A stretch of 13,642 nucleotides of DNA from DATFAS01 sp035254305 (GTDB lineage: Bacteria > Bacillota > Bacilli > Aneurinibacillales > RAOX-1): contig DATFAS010000007.1 in NCBI GenBank assembly GCA_035254305.1, positions 1 to 13,642 on the forward strand. Reading direction: 5' to 3'. Position numbers and translations under genes: made by a program. Below, piece by piece: positions 1 through 6,410 of the stretch. Numbering within the stretch: the first letter of the stretch is position 1; the number at the start of each line of letters is the position of its first letter. The notes beneath the pieces are model-generated. The model was given only the letters and a program-made list of their open reading frames with translations. It was not told the origin of the DNA and did not search any database.

Positions 1-269
1 TTTTTTTTACAGTTCCAAATCTCCCCTACCCATTTTCCATCCTCACCAATGGATCGAAGGATATTTTTATAAAACTCTGGACCATGTTGACCTGATTTTA
101 GAATTCTTGGATTTTCACCAATAACCTCTTCTCGAGTGAACCCTGTAATACGAGTAAACGAGGCGTTCACATCTAAGATTCTATGATGGTTATCTGTGAT
201 CATAAAACCTTCTAGTATATTGTCGAAAATCTCCTTTGATAGTTTAAGATAACTATTATCTAGTTCCAT
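1..269 (-). CDS. PAS-domain signalling protein, N-terminal part only (runs off the left edge)
   Basis: The first 89 codons of a gene that continues beyond position 1, read from an ATG at 269. The start overlaps the end of the STAS gene by 14 bases in another frame, which suggests translational coupling. The peptide is a clear PAS domain: a short helix ending in DNILEGFMITD (residues 16-26), then ILDVNASFTRITGFTREEVIG (31-51, described by its ends: ILDVN...EEVIG), and the GKWVGEIWN strand at 78-86. The spelling of that last strand is typical of PAS domains placed before GGDEF/EAL or histidine kinase modules. The output domain lies outside the window. From context (HATPase and STAS directly upstream) it could be a diguanylate cyclase, a PP2C phosphatase or a kinase. 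PAS is secure; the rest is inference. Confidence 0.85.
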   Translation of the reverse strand, partial: MELDNSYLKLSKEIFDNILEGFMITDNHHRILDVNASFTRITGFTREEVIGENPRILKSGQHGPEFYKNILRSIGEDGKWVGEIWNCKK

Positions 270-588
270 AGTCGATCGCTTCTGCCTTCGTCTTAAAGAA
301 TGAAATAAACTTCTCAAATTTAACTACCCGGAAGATCTCTTCAACGGTTTCCTCGATATTACAAATTATAAATTTCTTATTTCTCTTTCGAGCTTCGATA
401 GCTGTTTGAGCAATCATTCCTAGTGCGGAGCTATTTAAATAGTTTACCTTCTCTAGATCAAGAATCAAAATAGATGGTTCAGATTCAATCAACTGACTTA
501 ACGAATGACGAAATAAATCAATATTTTTTATCGTTACATCCTCTACCCAGCCTAGGACTTCATAAGGTGGACGATTTCCTTCCGTCAT
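256..588 (-). CDS. STAS-domain anti-sigma-factor-antagonist-like protein
   Basis: A 110-residue single-domain STAS protein of SpoIIAA/RsbV size. In that family the protein is switched by phosphorylation on a Ser by a cognate HATPase kinase and acts by binding a partner. Visible here are the strand ILILDLEKVNYLNSS (residues 40-54) and the loop N52-S53-S54-A55-L56-G57. The loop corresponds to the DSSGLG phosphorylation loop of SpoIIAA, so Ser53 is the likely phosphosite; the usual Asp before it is Asn. The ATG overlaps the HATPase stop as ATGA and follows a GGAGGGGAGGG ribosome binding site. Its stop lies inside the start of the PAS gene. The direct partner is probably the upstream HATPase. The target is unknown: a sigma factor, the PAS protein and the receptor array are all possible. 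Confidence 0.9.
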   Translation of the reverse strand: MTEGNRPPYEVLGWVEDVTIKNIDLFRHSLSQLIESEPSILILDLEKVNYLNSSALGMIAQTAIEARKRNKKFIICNIEETVEEIFRVVKFEKFISFFKTKAEAIDYGTR

Positions 589-1001
589 AACCCTCCCCTC
601 CTTTCCGTATCCATTAAATATTTTTTCATATGAAATTGGAAAGATTGTTCCTCTTCATGAACCCAAACCTTATCCATGAAGTGATAAATGAGATATAATC
701 CTCTCCCATGTTCTCCAACGTTCACCATATCACTCCGCTGAAAATCAAACGGTTTTCCTTCTTGAGCAATCTCCATATGAATCCCATCGGGTTCCTCGTA
801 CCAGCAAATTTTTATTTCTCCACCTGTTTTCCCATGTGTATAGGCATTCGTACACGCCTCTTCTACGGCAAGCTGTAAGAAGAGGATATCCCGGTCCTCA
901 AACCCACATCTTTTAGCTAACCACTTGGTTTCCTCTATGGATTGGATCACATCATTTTTGGTTTGAATAGACCGGACCTGGATTAAATTGGGTTTACACA
1001 T
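585..1001 (-). CDS. RsbW-like HATPase, putative serine kinase / anti-sigma factor
   Basis: A 138-residue GHKL ATPase of the size of SpoIIAB/RsbW. These proteins bind ATP, phosphorylate a STAS partner and often sequester a target. The N-box is VEEACTNAYTHG (46-57), with Glu48 as likely catalytic base and Asn52 as likely Mg ligand. The ATP-lid end is GEHGRGLYLI (96-105). The G1 motif, normally D-x-G, reads AQEGKPFDF (79-87), so the adenine-contacting Asp is replaced by Gln80. I chose ATG 1001 because GAGGGG lies 10 bases upstream. A longer GTG start at 1019 touches the chemoreceptor stop but has no ribosome binding site. The stop overlaps the STAS start, so the two are probably made as a pair. 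Kinase activity is inferred from the family, and the Gln leaves some doubt. Confidence 0.88.
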   Translation of the reverse strand: MCKPNLIQVRSIQTKNDVIQSIEETKWLAKRCGFEDRDILFLQLAVEEACTNAYTHGKTGGEIKICWYEEPDGIHMEIAQEGKPFDFQRSDMVNVGEHGRGLYLIYHFMDKVWVHEEEQSFQFHMKKYLMDTERRGGL

Positions 1002-1018
1002 TGTTGTAAATCCCCTCA

Positions 1019-2608
1019 CTAAGCAATTTTGAATTTAATAGCAAGCGAGTTCAATTGATCTGCCATTTTGGATAGATCATTGGCAGTCGCTGCTGTCTCC
1101 TGTGTTCCAGCAGATGTCTGCTGCGTTATCGCTGCAATATTTTCAACAACCTCTAGTACTCCTGCCGACTGAGCAGACTGTTCCTCACTTGCAGCTGCAA
1201 TCTCTGTTACCTTGCTAGCCGAGGATTGAACAACGCCAACAATTTCATTGAAGGTTTTCTCTGCATGGTTCATTTTTTCGTTTCCTGCCGTAACAGCAGA
1301 TACAGCATGATGAGTATTATTCTGTATAGAAGTAATAAGCGCAGCAATTTCCTTCGTTGCCTTACTACTACGTTCTGCTAGTTTACGTACTTCATCGGCT
1401 ACAACGGCAAAGCCCTTCCCTGCTTCACCAGCACGAGCTGCTTCGATGGCTGCATTAAGTGCAAGCAGATTGGTTTGTTCTGCTATATCATCAATAACCT
1501 CAACAATTTCACCAATTTGGGTGGATTTATCTGCCAATTCCGCCATCTTTTCGTCAATTTGCCTCATTCCCATTAATGCATCCTTAATGACTTCTCCACC
1601 CTGAGAAGCTAATACGGCTGTCTGCTCACTGGAAATAGCGGCTTGCTCCGCATTCTTCGCGATTGAATCTACGGATATGGCTAATTCTTTTACTAATTCT
1701 GATGCATTATTAGCTGATTGCGCCTGTTGTTGACTTCCTCCGGCAATTTCTTCTGTACTTGCAGATATTTGCTCAGAGCTAGCTGCTAAATTAGCTGCAC
1801 TTTCAACAACCTGTGTGATCGTTAATCTTAATCCTTTTAACATCTGGTTAAAAGATTGAGTTAGTATTCCGAGTTCATCCTTAGACACATATTGGCTTTG
1901 GACAGTTAGATCTCCTGCTTCAGCCTTTTCCATCAGCATCATTGTTTCTATAATTGGGTTCGTTAACATTTTAGTGATCGTTATACCAACAATACTTGCA
2001 AGAATAATTGCAATGGAAGCTATAGTAATGACCATAATGCTTGCTGAATGCTCATAATCTTGAATCGAGGTAGTGGCCTTTTCACCCATTTGAACATTGT
2101 AAGCTGCAAGCTCTGATAACAATACATTTGTTGAATCTAATAACGAGATAGCATTTGTTCTGAAATAAGCATAGCCCTCTGCTTTCTTCCCTTCCGTTAT
2201 TAAATTCATGGCTTTAGCCCTTTCATCTCGATACTTTGCAATCGTATCCTTCCATTTGGAGATTCTCTCACTCTCATAGGAATCTAGTTGCCTCTGACTA
2301 AACTTCTGCATATCTTGATCATATTTTTGAGAGAAATCCTTTATTTCGTTTATTCTTTTTTGTTCAATGGATTTATCCGTTGTAATAGCCAATTCAAGAA
2401 AGGCTGCCTCATTTGCCCGGCTTTGTGCAATGGCATCATTAATATATTGAATGGATAAGGTATTGTTGTTATATAAATCAATGGCTCGTTTATTCATATC
2501 TCCCATATACTTGTTACCAATAAAAGTAATCGAAATTAAAAAAATAATATTAATGGTAATAAGAAGTGTTAATTTTCTTCCAATCTTTAAATGCCGCAAC
2601 CAACTCAT
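1019..2608 (-). CDS. Methyl-accepting chemotaxis protein with 4-helix-bundle sensor
   Basis: A transmembrane chemoreceptor of 529 residues. TM1 is at about 13-31, an all-helical periplasm-facing sensor region of the 4HB_MCP type at about 35-185, TM2 at about 189-211 and HAMP at about 212-265. A long coiled-coil signalling domain follows. Its hairpin tip (about 368-400) reads DIAEQTNLLALNAAIEAARAG, the conserved CheA/CheW contact. The sensor contains no Cache or PAS fold that I can see. The start chosen is ATG 2608, preceded by AGGGTG at a 6-base gap. An upstream in-frame start at 2662 would overlap cheA and lacks a site. It sits 29 bases after cheA, so it is probably the dedicated receptor of this CheA. 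The ligand is unknown. Confidence 0.95.
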   Translation of the reverse strand: MSWLRHLKIGRKLTLLITINIIFLISITFIGNKYMGDMNKRAIDLYNNNTLSIQYINDAIAQSRANEAAFLELAITTDKSIEQKRINEIKDFSQKYDQDMQKFSQRQLDSYESERISKWKDTIAKYRDERAKAMNLITEGKKAEGYAYFRTNAISLLDSTNVLLSELAAYNVQMGEKATTSIQDYEHSASIMVITIASIAIILASIVGITITKMLTNPIIETMMLMEKAEAGDLTVQSQYVSKDELGILTQSFNQMLKGLRLTITQVVESAANLAASSEQISASTEEIAGGSQQQAQSANNASELVKELAISVDSIAKNAEQAAISSEQTAVLASQGGEVIKDALMGMRQIDEKMAELADKSTQIGEIVEVIDDIAEQTNLLALNAAIEAARAGEAGKGFAVVADEVRKLAERSSKATKEIAALITSIQNNTHHAVSAVTAGNEKMNHAEKTFNEIVGVVQSSASKVTEIAAASEEQSAQSAGVLEVVENIAAITQQTSAGTQETAATANDLSKMADQLNSLAIKFKIA

Positions 2609-2637
2609 ATCAATCACCCTTTTCCTTTTATATTTAG

Positions 2638-5238
2638 CTATACCGTCATAGCCATTGACCATTCCTGTTGGTCTAGAACAAGATAAATATCGAGGTAGAT
2701 AACCAAACGATCCGGTACATTAAAGATTCCACGAATAAATCTAGATTCGATAGAATGAACATCATGATCCGGTGCCGCTTCTAAATACTTGTGATCCAAT
2801 TTGACTACCTCAGTTACCTGATCAACCAAAATACCAACCTGCTTATTTTGAACTTCAATCACCATAATCCTCGACTTTTTCGTTCGTCTACTTTCATGAA
2901 GGTTCAGTTTTTTACACAAATCAACAACAGGAATTAATTTCCCTCGTAAATTAATTAACCCTAGGACAGATGATGGTGCTGTCATCACTGGTGAAATATT
3001 AGGTACAGTAATGATATCCTTCACAATCTGAATATCAAGCCCGTATTCTTCACTACCCAATTGAAACGCAACCACCTGAATACTTGTTTGATCTTCATTT
3101 GATACTTGTGTTTCGGCTGCTGTTTGGGAAAGGACCTTCGTACCCTCCTCCCGGATAATTGCACTTACATCTAAGATTAAAGCTACATCTCCATCCCCCA
3201 TGATCGTTGCTCCTGATATAAAAGGAGGGGTCCCGATATATTTCCCAAGTGACTTAATGACAACCTCTTGATTACCTGAGAGTTGGTCAACCACCAATCC
3301 TACTCTTTTATCCGCTATACCAACAACTACAACAAATAATCGTTTATTTTCATTAGTCTCTTCTATTGAAGAAAGGTTCAACTTCCTTCCCATGCGAATC
3401 AATGGTAATACACGACCACGAATCACTCCGACCTCTTGTTGCTTAATTGTTTTCACTTCACTTATTGATAATCGTACAATTTCAGTCACATTCACCAAGG
3501 GAATAGCAAATGTCTTTTCACCTAAGCGAACCATCAACGATCGAATAATGGCTAATGTCAGAGGTACCTTTAGTGTAATAACCGTCCCTTGCCCGACAAC
3601 CGTATCGATATCAATAAGACCATTTAGCTTCTCAATATGACTACGAACAATATCCATCCCCACTCCACGTCCAGATATTTCAGTCACTTGATTTGCTGTT
3701 GAAATACCGGATTTAAAAATCAGGAAGACAAGTTCCTTTTCTGTTAATCCATTCGCTTCTTCTTCCGTTATGAAGCCTTTCTTGATTGCGGACTTTTTAA
3801 CCTTCTGTGCATCGATGCCACGACCATCATCTGCTATCGTGATCACGATATGATTTTCTTCATGGGTTGCTTTTAGCAAAAGCTGTCCCTTTTCAGGCTT
3901 TCCAAGCTCCCTGCGTTCCTCAGGCGACTCAATTCCATGATCTAATGAATTACGAATCAGGTGGATAATAGGGTCCCCAACCTCTTCAATGAGGTTACGA
4001 TCTAACTCCGTTTCCTTACCTTCCATGATGAATTCTACTTCTTTCCCTGATTTTTGAGAGATATCCCGAACCATACGAGGAAAGCGATTGAATAGCTGCT
4101 CAATGGGCAGCATCCGAGTTTTCATCATCCCTTCCTGTAATTCACTAATTACACGACCGAAGTGATTAACCACCTCACCAAGAACAGATACATTCTCATG
4201 ACCTTTAAATTGGTCATCCAGCCGATTTTTCAAATCTACCAACCGTGTTTGATCTATCACGAGTTCGCCAACCAAATTCATTAAGTGCTCAAGCCTTTCC
4301 ACATCCACACGGACCGTTTGGTTTACCTTAACCTTCCCGTCCACATGCTGTGAAGACGTATTTTCTTTGTTCTCTTCTCTTGGAGGTGCTTCTACTACTT
4401 GAATTTTTTTCCCTTGCTCATATTCAACGAGGCTTTTTTCTGTGACCTCTGATAGGTGAACGGTCTTGATCTCTGAAATGCTATTAATAAGATGAATTAG
4501 AGATTGTTTCGTTTGTTGCGTTGCTATGACAAAGGCAAGATTTCCAGAAAATTGACTTTCGTCTTCAATCGTTTCTATAGGTGGATAGGAGGCCAGAATC
4601 TCCCCAGCTTCTTTTAAACTGTTATGAATGAGAAAGGCGCGTGCCGTTTTCATTAAGGCATTATCCATAAGCTGAACATATACGATTAACACTTGAAAAC
4701 CTGAATCAATGGCTGTTAAAATTATTTGTCTTTGGTATTCGTCGAACTGGACAAATGAGGCTGCCTCGACTTCAATGCTTAGCTTCTGTTCTTCCTTCCA
4801 TTCTGTTATTGACTCACTCTGCTGTGCTTGATTATTCGGCTGTGCGTCTGCTTGATTCTTGAATTCATCGAGCCTTTGCACAAGCGGCTCAACATTTGTT
4901 TGATCAAGGGTGCCATTCATGATCGCTTCTTTTAATACCCCTAAATAATCGATGCACTCTAGCATTAAGTTGATTAAAGAGGGTGAAACGGTTAATTGAT
5001 GATTGCGTAGAGAATCAAAAATATTTTCCATTCGATGCGTTAACAGCTTCATCGTGTCAAAACCCATTGTGGCTGAAGATCCCTTCAAGGTATGGGCTGC
5101 ACGGAAAATTATTTGGATCGTATCCATATTTCCACCATCTTGTTCTAACACAAGGAGCTGTTCACTGAGCAGCTGGATCTGCTCCTCCACCTCCTCAAGA
5201 AAGACTCCTAGATAGGCGGACATATCAAAATCAGCCAT
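2638..5238 (-). CDS. cheA: Chemotaxis histidine kinase CheA with extra C-terminal CheW domain
   Basis: An 866-residue CheA, longer than the usual 650-700. In order: P1 Hpt with phospho-acceptor His49 (AAHTLKGSSATMGF, 47-60); a P2-like CheY-binding domain at about 170-265 (contains LMKTARAFLI); P3 dimerisation at about 305-370; P4 ATPase at about 372-560, with N-box HLIRNSLDHGIE (426-437), G1 DDGRGID (470-476) and G2 GRGVGMD (523-529); P5 CheW-like at about 563-695; and a second CheW domain at about 718-858 (GLINLRGKLIPVVDL). Catalytic residues look intact. The start overlaps the cheW stop by 8 bases. CheA phosphorylates CheY/CheB-type receivers in response to receptor state, but neither is present in the window. 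The extra CheW may help array assembly; that part is inferred. Confidence 0.96.
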   Translation of the reverse strand: MADFDMSAYLGVFLEEVEEQIQLLSEQLLVLEQDGGNMDTIQIIFRAAHTLKGSSATMGFDTMKLLTHRMENIFDSLRNHQLTVSPSLINLMLECIDYLGVLKEAIMNGTLDQTNVEPLVQRLDEFKNQADAQPNNQAQQSESITEWKEEQKLSIEVEAASFVQFDEYQRQIILTAIDSGFQVLIVYVQLMDNALMKTARAFLIHNSLKEAGEILASYPPIETIEDESQFSGNLAFVIATQQTKQSLIHLINSISEIKTVHLSEVTEKSLVEYEQGKKIQVVEAPPREENKENTSSQHVDGKVKVNQTVRVDVERLEHLMNLVGELVIDQTRLVDLKNRLDDQFKGHENVSVLGEVVNHFGRVISELQEGMMKTRMLPIEQLFNRFPRMVRDISQKSGKEVEFIMEGKETELDRNLIEEVGDPIIHLIRNSLDHGIESPEERRELGKPEKGQLLLKATHEENHIVITIADDGRGIDAQKVKKSAIKKGFITEEEANGLTEKELVFLIFKSGISTANQVTEISGRGVGMDIVRSHIEKLNGLIDIDTVVGQGTVITLKVPLTLAIIRSLMVRLGEKTFAIPLVNVTEIVRLSISEVKTIKQQEVGVIRGRVLPLIRMGRKLNLSSIEETNENKRLFVVVVGIADKRVGLVVDQLSGNQEVVIKSLGKYIGTPPFISGATIMGDGDVALILDVSAIIREEGTKVLSQTAAETQVSNEDQTSIQVVAFQLGSEEYGLDIQIVKDIITVPNISPVMTAPSSVLGLINLRGKLIPVVDLCKKLNLHESRRTKKSRIMVIEVQNKQVGILVDQVTEVVKLDHKYLEAAPDHDVHSIESRFIRGIFNVPDRLVIYLDIYLVLDQQEWSMAMTV

Positions 5239-5689
5239 TAGTAATCACTTCCTCTTCCAACCTCAACACCTTTTCAAGTCTCAAAATGCCGATAAGCATC
5301 TCATCATTCTTAAGAAATCCTTCGAAGCATTCCTTCTCCAATCCCCCAACCATACTAGGGGTTGCTTCAAGCTCACTTCCATGAAGTGTGGTTACCATCC
5401 TAATTTCATCAACAATGAGCCCAACCAGTTCTCCTTCAAAAGAGACGACAACGACTCTTGTTTTTTTATTAAAAGGAATAGAAGGTAGCCGAAACCGTTC
5501 ACGAAAATTGACAACGGGAATAATTTTCCCCCGTAGATTCATAACACCCGCTATAAAATTTCTTGTCATAGGCACTTCTGTTATATTTTGAACACGGATA
5601 ATCTCTACAACATGATTGATCGTAAGTGCATAGCATTCATCCTGAATAGAGAATATGATGATTTGCTCTTGACTGTTTACTGACAACAA
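5231..5689 (-). CDS. cheW: Chemotaxis coupling protein CheW
   Basis: The CheW adaptor couples chemoreceptors to CheA. The fold is evident from IIIFSIQDECYALTINHVVEII (residues 10-31, described by its ends) and from GVMNLRGKIIPVVNF further on. I place the start at TTG 5689 (152 residues, normal CheW length), because TTAAGGGAGGGGGGAT stands immediately upstream. The frame stays open to a TTG at 5797, which would give 188 residues. That extension has no ribosome binding site, reads as non-CheW sequence and would run through a plausible promoter. It is the first gene of the chemosensory operon, and its stop overlaps the cheA start. Family assignment is firm; the start rests on the ribosome binding site. 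Confidence 0.93.
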   Translation of the reverse strand: MLSVNSQEQIIIFSIQDECYALTINHVVEIIRVQNITEVPMTRNFIAGVMNLRGKIIPVVNFRERFRLPSIPFNKKTRVVVVSFEGELVGLIVDEIRMVTTLHGSELEATPSMVGGLEKECFEGFLKNDEMLIGILRLEKVLRLEEEVITNG

Positions 5690-5705
5690 CGTATATCCCC
5701 CCTCC
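5690..5705 (-). promoter_or_regulatory. Ribosome binding site fixing a TTG start for cheW
   Basis: On the minus strand an AGGGAGGGGGG run ends about 8-11 bases before TTG 5689. It is the only good ribosome binding site near the 5' end of this frame, so it favours the TTG over the upstream TTG 5797 and ATG 5785. Confidence 0.7.
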
Positions 5706-5780
5706 CTTAATTGCACTAGAGGTAACAATAAAATTATTTCATCACTCCCTAGATATAAGGTATGAGAAAAGTCACTATTT

Positions 5781-5808
5781 ATCATAAAACAGAACAATCA
5801 GATACCAA
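5781..5808 (-). promoter_or_regulatory. Candidate sigma-A-type promoter of the cheW operon
   Basis: On the minus strand TTGGTA (5808-5803) and TATGAT (5786-5781) are separated by 16 bases. This would start transcription near 5774 and give an approximately 85-base leader before TTG 5689. Only the pattern supports it. I saw no convincing sigma-D motif (TAAA / GCCGATAT). Confidence 0.3.
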
Positions 5809-5890
5809 ACGTAACATAAATGACACAAAAGACTCTGGAATGCGGCCGATTTTACTGTAACAGCTTAACGCGTTGTAATAATTAAATACG

Positions 5891-5919
5891 AAAAAACTGC
5901 CCATCTTCTGGGCAGCTTT
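5891..5919 (-). terminator. Intrinsic terminator upstream of the cheW operon
   Basis: A perfect 7-bp stem CTGCCCA (5897-5903) / TGGGCAG (5909-5915) with a 5-base loop. On the minus strand it is followed by six Ts (5896-5891). No minus-strand gene ends just upstream; the DUF4430 gene opposite reads the other way. It probably shields the chemosensory operon from antisense read-through, or it is an attenuator if a promoter lies further upstream. Confidence 0.75.
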
Positions 5920-5995
5920 ATTCACAAAAAACATTCTTCCTCACTAAAAAAATCGTGTAAAATAGGGTGAAGCTTAAAAAATTAGGAGCCATATA

Positions 5996-6367
5996 ATGAA
6001 ATATCGATTATTATTTTTCATTTTCTTATTGGTGGTCATATTCTATATAACAAACACAAGAGGCACAAACCAAGTTACTGTTACAATCTCTATGGATCAT
6101 CACCAAAATCAAATCATAGAAAAAAAGCTCCCACTTAAAGACGACCGTACCGTTCTAGACATTATGGTACATTATTTTGATGTTCAAACCATATTTCATG
6201 GGGAAGTGTTTACTTCTATTAATGGAATTAAAAATAATGAAAAAGATAAGCTGGGCTGGTTTTACACTGTCAATGGAAAAGAACCAATGGTTACCCCTAG
6301 GGAGCTTAAATTAAAGCCTGGTGATCATATTGAATTTGATTATCACCACTATTACAGCCCAAATTAG
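5996..6367 (+). CDS. DUF4430 domain-containing membrane-anchored or secreted protein
   Basis: A small protein of 123 residues and the only plus-strand gene in the window. Residues 4-19 form a hydrophobic signal or anchor segment with no lipobox. The rest matches DUF4430 (transcobalamin C-terminal-like beta-grasp fold): TVLDIM near 52-57, a GWFYTVNGKEP motif (87-97) and PGDHIEFDYHHY (108-119). Related domains occur in cobalamin-binding and cell-surface proteins, but the family alone does not prove cobalamin binding. AGGAG lies 7 bases before the ATG. It is monocistronic, diverges from cheW and converges with the protease gene. The His-rich stretches (DHHQN, YHHYY) could bind metal; that is speculation. 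Confidence 0.85.
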   Translation: MKYRLLFFIFLLVVIFYITNTRGTNQVTVTISMDHHQNQIIEKKLPLKDDRTVLDIMVHYFDVQTIFHGEVFTSINGIKNNEKDKLGWFYTVNGKEPMVTPRELKLKPGDHIEFDYHHYYSPN

Positions 6368-6369
6368 TA

Positions 6370-6410
6370 AGGGATAGCAAATTTAAATTCGCTATCCCTA
6401 AATTTTATTT
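6370..6410. terminator. Bidirectional terminator between convergent genes
   Basis: A 9-bp perfect stem AGGGATAGC (6370-6378) / GCTATCCCT (6391-6399) with a 12-base AT-rich loop. A T-rich run follows on the plus side (6403-6410); on the minus side the following bases are weaker. It lies 2 bases after the DUF4430 stop and just beyond the protease stop, so it can serve both. Confidence 0.8.

Larger units (their letters stand above)
5690..5995. other. Divergent intergenic region between cheW and the DUF4430 gene
   Basis: This 306-base stretch has no gene that I can support. It holds the cheW ribosome binding site, a candidate minus-strand promoter (5781-5808), a minus-facing terminator (5891-5919) and the leader of the plus-strand gene. 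That leader has AGGAG at 5984-5988 and a possible -10 box TAAAAT at 5958-5963. No clear -35 box accompanies the latter. Confidence 0.6.

Noticed and set aside
2451..2651. Plus-strand open frames opposite the chemoreceptor and cheA genes (also 3392-3640, 4983-5168, 5003-5215)
   Set aside because: They lie antisense to well-supported genes, have no ribosome binding site that I can see and no recognisable domain.
5388..5591. Plus-strand open frame inside cheW
   Set aside because: Shadow of the cheW reading frame; low-complexity Ser/Thr-rich product.
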